64,000 bases of DNA, taken from assembly GCA_038380435.1 (NCBI GenBank), contig JAWZYU010000001.1:15542001-15606000 (forward strand), in the 5' to 3' direction. The stretch comes from Ryuthela nishihirai (Eukaryota; Arthropoda; Arachnida; Araneae; Heptathelidae). Of the stretch, positions 57,405-64,000 are shown one piece after another (within the stretch, counting starts at the first letter, position 1; every line of letters starts with the position of its first letter). A program made the translations under genes and the position numbers. The notes under the pieces were generated by a model, which was not told the origin of the DNA, made no database searches, and worked only from the letters and a program-made list of their open reading frames with translations.

Positions 57405-58638
57405 TTAATTTTCACCCTGTACACTTCTGATTTGATATAACCCCACACAAGGAAAACTAGAGGTATGAGGTAAGGTGACTTTCGAACCCAAAATCTGACG
57501 GAACGTCTTCCGATCCACCTTTCTGTAAAAAGGTTTCATGTAATTTGTCACGGACAATTTTTGCAAAATGGGGTGGTGTCTTATCTTGTTGGAAGACAAC
57601 AGTGTCGATAATTCCATCAGACACAAGTTACGGCACCAAAAACATCCCCAACATATCCTAGTAAATGTCGCCAGTAATTGTGTTCTTAGAAAAACAGAAA
57701 GGGTCATACACCTTGATCTTTGTCATGCCCAACCAAACATTAACCTTCTGAGAATCCCTGACCCACTCCAGACTTTGATGTGCATGTTCGTCAGCCAAAA
57801 TCCTGCAATTGTGCTTGTTGACAGGTCCACATTTGTGAAACGTCGCCTCATCGCTGAACAAATTGTTGTTCATAAGATCTTCTCGTTCCACGTCTTCCAA
57901 AAGATTACTACACATGGCCGCATGAGTTGGGTTGGGTTGTTTTACATCTTAGAGGCTTTTTTTTTTGCATACTATGGGTCTAAATGGTCAGGTCACATGG
58001 ACCCCGAAGGCTCAGGGAAGGTTAGGGGAGGGGACCCACTAGTACAGCTGTTGGGAGGCAGATGGTAGCTTCCTGTCAAGGCCATCTAGCGTGTTTTTTA
58101 ACGTGCACAGGATATGACTCTCCCGCACACGGGACCACGGCTTAACGTTTACATTCGACGGACAGCGCCCCTTCAACATCCATCGGTGTTCCCTACTGAC
58201 CGTGGGTAGATCGAGGAGTTTTGCGGATATAAATTCAACACTGACCCAGCTCGTTTTTTCGATGTTTTTTTCAATTTTTCGAAACACACAGAACGTTTCT
58301 CATCGTAACACCGTTTTTCAATGTGAAACGTAGGTTTTCCAAACAACCGTTTGCGTTACATCAAGCTCCCTGCTTAGTCTCCATGTTAATGAACGAGGGT
58401 TAAAATTGATTGCATCCTCGATGCGTTCCACAGTTTCTGGTGATATTGGAGGTCCACCAGAACGTTTCTCATCATGAACTCTCCCTGTTCTCCGAAATTT
58501 ATACAGCAGGGATCTGATTGCTGCCCTTGTTGGCGGTGGTTTATGGAACTTACGAATGAACTGTTGTCTCACCCCTTCGAAGGACACATCTCGCAGACGT
58601 GCCTCAACTACTGCTATTTTTAGTTCAGTCGTCAGCAT
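57405..58638 (-). pseudogene. Mariner-family transposase, interrupted and frameshifted
   Basis: The N-terminal 106 codons (58638-58318) include a helix-turn-helix domain: VRQQFIRKFHKPPPTRAAI, then SPETVERIEDAI and a second DNA-binding helix, LTWRLSRELDVTQTVVW. After the SINE, 57915-57658 holds NLFSDEATFHKCG with the first catalytic Asp, then KVNVWLGMTK. The QQDKTPPHFAKIVRD stretch near 57585-57540, in a shifted frame, has the second Asp. The C-terminal part continues to about 57405. It is dead because of the SINE and at least one frameshift. Confidence 0.78.
57926..58256 (-). mobile_element. SINE family B inserted in the mariner gene, 5'-truncated
   Basis: It runs in minus orientation from tgggttgttttacatcttag to aacactgacccagct, where the head should begin. 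The tRNA-like part is missing. I could not fix a target duplication. Confidence 0.82.
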
Positions 58639-58713
58639 GATTCACAAAACCTGGAACAGAAAATGATCAGTCAGCGTTTTTCAGGAAAATTAATAGTTAT
58701 TTTATAAACACCC

Positions 58714-59289
58714 TATATATACAGCAATGGCAGCTATGCGATCGACAGTTTCGCCACCTCTGTCATAGGCGGTATAGAAGATGAAATATGAAAGGTCAAC
58801 AGCCCGTACTATGGCTTGTCGATAATGATCTCTGTTATCTGATCCTAAAACTGTAAATTTGTGCATTGTTGGTGATATTTTACCCAGCTAAACTAAATTT
58901 TCTCTTATACTATGAATTGCGAGAGGAAGGAGCACATCTCATACAAGTGAAATTTTTGTTCAGAAATTGAAAAACAGGTATATCACATATAAACGACAAC
59001 TCGTATACCGAGGTATATCGTTTGAAAAACTTTTTACATGTATTTTCATTAATAAATTTTCATTTTTACCTTCCTATTGCTTTTCGCTCGTTATTTGTCA
59101 GTTTGTCAGATTGTGGATTTGTCAAAACAGTTATTCCACCATATTGTTCGAACGCGAAGGGTAAACTAATGCTTTATATGTCAAATGAAAGCTTGTGAAT
59201 CGGGGAGTGGCAGGCTATAAAAATTTAATCCCCATGCTATCTTCCACCGCTAAGGAAAGCGTCATTTCCCTATAACTTCTAACACTAAG
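58714..59289. other. Unassigned DNA
   Basis: No supported feature. ttgttcgaacgcgaaggg at 59144 also occurs in part at 24250, the start of similarity to copy 1 of the dispersed repeat. Confidence 0.45.
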
Positions 59290-59880
59290 CCTACAATTAC
59301 GAGTTAGGTGTCAAGCAAAAGCTCATATGAGGACCGTCGTATACTTCTTCGAATTATGACCTCTCCCCCCCCCCCACCATTCTTCCTTTCCCTTGAAAAG
59401 GGAACGGAAATTTCGCTGGGATCGACCTTAAAGAGTTCTATCTCAGATAAAAAGCTAGTGATGTCTCCAATGTCATGGGCTACCTCCATTTCCAAAAAAA
59501 AAAATAGGGAATAGAAAATATGTGATCGATATTTATGAGTCATATATCAAATAATAGTTTTTGAAGATAGGTGTTTTTAGAAACAAAAGAAGGAATAAAG
59601 TTAAAAAAATTAAAAAATAACTGTGTTTTTATATGCTTCCTAAAACCTAGAAAATAGAACTAAAGCATATCGATGGTGCATATCGATCGTAGAAAATAGA
59701 ACTAAAGCATATCGAAATCGAATTTGATTTCACTTCAAAGGAAAATAGAGCGCCGATTTATCTACACAACAAGATTGCCGGCACCCTATCGTTTTTTGAA
59801 GTAAATACCAATTCAGTGACTGATTGCACCATCGATAGGTTTTAGGTTTATTTTATACTTTTTAGGGCGCATATGGGAAG
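59290..59880. repeat. Dispersed repeat, copy 2 (partner at 24560-25230)
   Basis: It has the same ordered blocks as copy 1: aaaagctcatatgaggac, cttcgaattatg, gatcgaccttaa, catgggctacctcc, then the fold-back. A C-run (cccccccccc) sits at 59366-59377. Confidence 0.65.
59637..59870. repeat. Fold-back element, copy 2
   Basis: The arms match those of 25019-25216. The left arm contains an internal repeat: gaaaatagaactaaagcatatcg appears twice, at 59651 and 59693. The right arm ends tatactttttagggcgc. Confidence 0.7.
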
Positions 59881-60357
59881 ACAGGTAGTTTTTAAATTTT
59901 GTAAATTAATTTTTTACTTTCATTTTTTGTGTTAGAATATACTTAATTTTATTATGCTTCATCATGCACGATTACTTTATTCGTAACTGCGCTCATTAAT
60001 GAATCTGCTCGATCTAAATATTTCTATTTTAAAGAACTGATGTGTTTTTTTGCAGTCTCTGAAAACATTTTCGCTCCTCCCCTTAAAAAAATATCTGCCG
60101 CCGCGCATTATTTGAACTTTTGATTTCAACTCTTAGTACTGATAGTTTTTAATGTTAAATATTCCAGCTTCCATAGCTTTTAAAAATAAAGAAGGAATAT
60201 CGTTGAAGTTCGACATTTGATAGGCTTAGCATAGATTGATTTCTCTTCAGTAAGATTTTACCATAAAATACTTACTGTATTTCACTGGCTGCCATTCTTG
60301 GTAATTGGCCTTCCTTCCGTATAATATATAAATTTTAATTCTTTTTTTTTTGTCTAG
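59881..60357. other. Unassigned AT-rich DNA
   Basis: It contains the diverged block shared with 31195-31305 (see there). Confidence 0.45.
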
Positions 60358-60611
60358 AAAGTGGATCAGTCGTACGGATATGAGATTGGCAGTGTACCTT
60401 TAAGTCCTCATTAGTGGCTATAGACAAGAGACCTTCGCCAATTGAACGAATGCCATGCTCCTCTGCGATGCGACATAAAGCTCAGGTTCCTTCGAGCCAT
60501 TCGGAGAACGGCTTAGATGAGGAAACCTGCCTCGGGAACCGAAGTCCCACATTTACGAGAAAGGAGGCTAAGTGGGTATTATGGGAACCCTTAAGTATTC
60601 CATGCACGTAA
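60358..60611 (+). CDS. Candidate terminal exon of an unidentified host gene
   Basis: A strong acceptor, ttcttttttttttgtctag, ends at 60357. One frame gives KVDQSYGYEIGSVPLSPH and stops at TAG 60412-60414. An overlapping frame is open from 60384 to TAA 60609-60611 and looks coding: KRPSPIERMPCSSAM, SSHSENGLDEETCLGN, EAKWVLWEPL. Either the first frame ends a short terminal exon, or one frameshift joins the two. The local GC content is raised against the flanks. No family is recognised. Confidence 0.35.
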
Positions 60612-61120
60612 CGGAGGTACCCTAAAGCTCTTCTTCTGGAGAATATCTTACTGACAAGAGGATCTACTGATTTTGGTTTTCTGACTATAGAATTTAAGGA
60701 GAGGATAAAGATATAGTCATTTGTTTAAAATTTGAAGGCATAAATGTTCTGATTTATGTTTTCTAATTTGAGTTTAATCATCAATAGATTCAGTCTATAT
60801 GTATATATATCAGTATTAATTATAGTATATTATTATTAATAATATTAGCAAAATAACGACATTTTATTGTAACGGGCGAAAAATATTAAAATATTGGTAT
60901 TATAGGTAAACAAAAGAATGATAACTGTAACAATTGCGCGATAAAAGTTAAATATATCGCTTAGATTGTTATGCTATTAAATTTTGAATACCAGGGGCAG
61001 CTTGTCATAAGAGGACATAGAGACGAGCTTTGCTAATATTTCCGTAATATACATTAAAATATTAATTTCAACTTCGCAATTGAATTAATAGCAAAAATAG
61101 TAATTCGTCTGAACATTTGT
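60612..61120. other. Unassigned AT-rich DNA
   Basis: Nothing recognised. Confidence 0.5.
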
Positions 61121-61123
61121 TTT

Positions 61124-61396
61124 GTGAAGTATATTTTATCGTTTGTTTCCATTCAATGTGTATGTAGTGAAGTTAGAGTCGAAGTGGGAGGCAAGTGGAG
61201 GTTAGTAAAGTATGATAAAAAAGGCAATGGAGGCAACAAATTACTAATAGACAAGAAAGGATGGAATCACTCTAGGGAGACGTGTTGTTGGCCTCAACCA
61301 GTGATAATCATTTGCAGTAATTTAGACATGACATTTGCACAAGTGTATAACGAATATGAAGTGTTAGTGCAACAAAATGATCGCAAACGACACTAA
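61124..61396 (+). CDS. Unidentified coding-like segment
   Basis: An open stretch of about 90 codons with a natural amino-acid mix: CSEVRVEVGGKWRLVKYDKK, then ETCCWPQPVIIICSNLDMTF and VYNEYEVLVQQNDRKRH before TAA. There is no ATG near the start, so it is either an exon or a remnant of a mobile-element gene. A weak acceptor-like tgtgtatgtag lies at 61157-61167. I recognise no family. Confidence 0.3.
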   Translation: MKYILSFVSIQCVCSEVRVEVGGKWRLVKYDKKGNGGNKLLIDKKGWNHSRETCCWPQPVIIICSNLDMTFAQVYNEYEVLVQQNDRKRH

Positions 61397-61427
61397 AATG
61401 CATTGCAATTTGAAATAAGTTTAAACA

Positions 61428-61560
61428 GCATTAAAATACATTATTAAGAATGCGGGAGTAATGATATAATAATAAACAACATTAAAATGCATTAGTAAGA
61501 ATGCGGGAGTAATGATATAATGATAAACAACATTAAAATGCATTATTAAGAATGCTTTTG
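61428..61560. repeat. Tandem repeat, unit about 51-57 bp, 2.5 copies
   Basis: Repeats of aaacaacattaaaatgcatt plus aagaatgcgggagtaatgatataat occur at 61428, 61480 and 61530. It directly precedes the left end of the next mariner element. Confidence 0.85.
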
Positions 61561-61601
61561 TAGGGTTTTGTGGGGGGTTTTGTGTTATGCTTTTATAGGG
61601 T

Positions 61602-62693
61602 GATTCAGTTAAGCGTGTACAAACTTCTGGGAGGAGTAGGTTGCACAAAGACGAATCGAAATCATATGGCAATGCAGGATCGGTAACGGCATCAACATGT
61701 GCTAGTGTACAGAAAAGACGTGAATGAAAGAGCAGCACGTAAGTGAACAAAATGTTTTTTTATTATTCACAATAGCGAAATGCACAGAGGTCACAGAAGG
61801 TGTTCGAAGTTGCGACCACGAGCTGTAACACAGGTCTGACATCATCGGTGCATGGAATCACGTACACTCTGGAAGATTCCTGGCGTGTCTCGGACTTCCG
61901 AGGCAGCAAAACGGTTTTGTGCTGCACGTATTCGTGTAGCATGGGGGTTCTCCACAGCTCATGCATGCGCGTTATGTGCATTGAAGCTACCTTCCCGTGT
62001 AAAGCATGCCTCGTCTGTGAACAGCACATAAGCAGGAAATTGGGGATCTTCCGCACTCTTCTGCAGGTACCATTGCGCAAATGCAATGCGCTGTGGTTAA
62101 TCCTCAGGTTTTAGTGTCCGGATGCTCTGCACATGATATGGATGCAATTGGTTATCCTCCATACGGTGGATTGGAAAAGACCGACCCGGTGGGCGAATGC
62201 TCGAGTACTGGCACTTGAAATGTCTTCTGTATGACATCGCACATTCTCCTCCATGTCAGAGGTCCGTGCCCCTCGTTCCCGACTCCTGGCAGGTCTCTGG
62301 AAGGAACCAGTGTCACATAACCTCTGATGCAGCAGTGCAAACATCTGGTGGTTGGGAGTACGCCTCATTGGGTACCGTTCCTGGTACACGCGCACAGAGG
62401 CTCGCCTGTTGCAGTCCACAGCCCCGTATGCGAGATGCATATCGGCCAACTTCGCGTTTGTGTAATCGGCCATCCTACTGCCTCTGCACGCGGTTCGTGA
62501 ATGATGGTTACCTGCGAGGACGTTGTGCAGTCCCGGGGCCGTACAATGCCATCTACCGCGTCGAACAACGCCATCTACCGCGTGAAGATGCCGTTACCGA
62601 CCCTGCATTGCTATATGATTCCGATTCGTCTTTGTGCAACCTACCCCTCCCAGAATTTTGTACACGCTTAACTGAATCACCCTGTATATTTCA
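61602..62693 (-). mobile_element. Mariner-family transposon, internally deleted
   Basis: The ends are inverted over about 100 bp. The left starts gggtgattcagttaagcgtg, and the right complement starts cagggtgattcagttaagcg. Both continue through the gtaggttgcacaaagacgaatcg and gcaggatcggtaacggcatc blocks. TA borders both ends. At about 1.1 kb it is shorter than full-length relatives. Near the right end atgccatctaccgcgt and its neighbour are duplicated. Confidence 0.85.
61763..62473 (-). pseudogene. Mariner-family transposase deletion derivative
   Basis: 62473-62111 encodes the N-terminal part: YTNAKLADMHLAYGAVD, the RVYQERYPMRRTPNH stretch, and a second helix-turn-helix ending QSTVWRI. The next frame, 62086-61763, has broken fragments of the first catalytic block (near 62020). 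It then jumps, near 61905-61890, straight to the far C-terminus, whose blocks correspond to the VRDSMxRRCQxCxxAxGRxFE end of the family. The region with the remaining catalytic aspartates is gone, so the element could move only with help from a complete relative. Confidence 0.7.
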
Positions 62694-62699
62694 GTAAGT

Positions 62700-64000
62700 C
62701 TGTTTCTTTTCCAATCTTATTTTTTATATAATTATTTATCCAAGGAGCATAACCAGGGTGTTGTGATCTCTTCTTTCGAATTCTAGGAAAGCATACATTA
62801 TATATATATATATCCATAAAGAGTGTAAGAAAATGATCATATGTCTGGTTCACATCCGTAATCTGTAGTAAATCCTGAAAATTAATATCGCTTATTTTTT
62901 CCTAAAAATGTAAAACACACTTATGTGTCATTTTCCTGTAAGTTATAGCATTTCCTAAATATTTACTTGAATTTTCAATAAAGTAAATTACGGGGTAGTG
63001 GTCAGTTAAATTAGATTGTAATATTTTACTTATTAGTAATTGCATATTAGTAATTGCATAATAAAACAGTGTGCCATTCACATTTGTTAATCTAGTTGGT
63101 TTATCATTTGGTGTAAGCGTGTAAAAATACGAATTATTAAATCTCTAAAATCCAAAACATTCTTATCTCTATAATTGAGTAGATCTAAATTGTAGTGTCC
63201 TACAATTATGAAACTCGAATTCATTTTCTGTAATTTATCAAAAGTTGTTTCCATAACTTGTAAAAAACATTCAAAATTACCATCTGGTGATCAGTATACT
63301 ACTCCTATCACCATTGTATCAGTTTTAATACAGATCATTTCAATACTGTTGTGAAGTGTCATCAGGGAGTCACATATGTCATAATTAATTCCATTCAGTG
63401 AATAGATTGTTACGCCGCCGCCTCTTCTGTTGATTCTTCCTAGATTGGCGGACTGATATACTTCTATATGTAACGAATCACCTTTTGCTAACCAAATTTC
63501 TGAAAATGACAACATATTGATGATAATTCCAGTGTTGATAATATTCCATCTGAGTTAGCTTTTAAGCTTCTAGAATTCATGTAAAATAAAGTTGAATAAA
63601 ACAAAGTGCAATAAAGTCCCACAATCTCAACACATCTTTTACAATTAATTTGTTCAAGATCATTAATTATATTTGCTAGATTCTGAACTTCTAAATCCAT
63701 TTCCTTGTTTTTGATTTTCAGGATTTCATTTTCTTTTTTCAATCAGACAGCTCATTCAATATTACATCCATTTTCGTAATGATCCCATCATATCTTTTGG
63801 TGAAAAATCTACACTTTGTTCAATATCCAATTAATGCTGTCTTTTTTTTATATCAGCTGTACTATACATATAATTAAGTAATATCCCTCATTACTTCAAG
63901 ATTATCAGTTTTTGTTCTACCTCAGCACACGTACTCTCATTAGATTTAACGTATTCTTGCCGGTCCAAAGATTTTCGATTATTAGAGTTCTTATGTTTTA
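62700..64000 (-). pseudogene. Jockey-type LINE endonuclease region, 5' part only
   Basis: On the minus strand, 63742-63488 starts with a coiled-coil-like KENEILKIKNKEMDLEVQN and reaches MNSRSLKANSDGILSTLE, the usual start of an endonuclease domain. 63515-63291 has INRRGGGVTIYS and VIGVVY. In shifted frames, VGHYNLDLLNYRD follows near 63210 (GDFNxDLL block), then LTDHYPVIY near 62995 (SDHxP block). The linker HPGYAPWINNYIK lies near 62755. It stops where the mariner element at 61602-62693 begins, and no reverse transcriptase domain is found beyond. Several frame breaks make it a pseudogene. Confidence 0.72.

Larger units (their letters stand above)
57156..58713 (-). mobile_element. Mariner-family transposon split by a SINE
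   Basis: The left end, cagggtgtttttaaagtaactat, and the right end complement, agggtgtttataaaataactat, are inverted repeats bordered by TA. Inside is a minus-strand transposase gene. A family-B SINE (57926-58256) interrupts it. Confidence 0.8.

Overview
This window is intergenic or intronic eukaryotic DNA, AT-rich and packed with decayed transposable elements. The element mix suggests an arthropod. I lean to a chelicerate such as a spider, but that is inference: nothing here is species-diagnostic. The mix is a Polinton/Maverick with protein-primed PolB, adenovirus-type protease and capsid genes; several Tc1/mariner families; RTE/BovB-like and Jockey-like LINEs; and tRNA-headed SINEs. There is no bacterial gene organisation, operon or CRISPR array.

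Layout. 0.0-4.4 kb: wreck of a Polinton DNA polymerase gene on the minus strand (N-terminal C2H2 fingers, exonuclease, palm), with an inverted duplicate of its motif-B segment at the left edge. 4.5-8.3 kb: SINEs, a long-TIR MITE and a tRNA-like gene. 11.0-14.5 kb: a LINE with one intact 989-codon ORF (endonuclease plus reverse transcriptase) and a GAT-repeat tail. 16.5-19.1 kb: two Tc1-like transposons. The second is complete, with TIRs and TA duplication, and is broken only by three in-frame TAG codons. 19-35 kb: mostly unassigned AT-rich DNA with decayed tandem repeats, Tc1, mariner and LINE relics, and three plus-strand segments that look like spliced host exons (20316, 32804, 34797). 35.4-37.7 kb: a mariner relic inside a tandem repeat, itself carrying a fold-back MITE. 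37.9-40.3 kb: a second Polinton block with protease, minor-capsid-like and major-capsid-like genes in a row. 41-50 kb: SINE copies, a 5'-truncated LINE copy inserted into a SINE, two more fold-back MITEs and a 31-bp minisatellite. 52.1-56.7 kb: a satellite with nested periods of about 153, 306 and 612 bp. 57.1-62.7 kb: two mariner-family elements, one split by a SINE and one an internal-deletion derivative, plus coding-like segments near 60.4 and 61.1 kb. 62.7-64.0 kb: endonuclease portion of another LINE, minus strand.

How the parts relate. The best-supported functional cassette is the Polinton morphogenesis block at 38-40 kb. All protease catalytic residues can be recognised, while the capsid genes carry frame breaks. 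The intact LINE at 11.5 kb is the only element whose single long ORF is unbroken, so it is the best candidate for recent activity. Its close relative at 43.4-46.1 kb shows that the family has jumped: it sits in a SINE between 6-bp repeats. Host content is limited to candidate exons inferred from splice-site and codon-like signals, and I could not name their genes.
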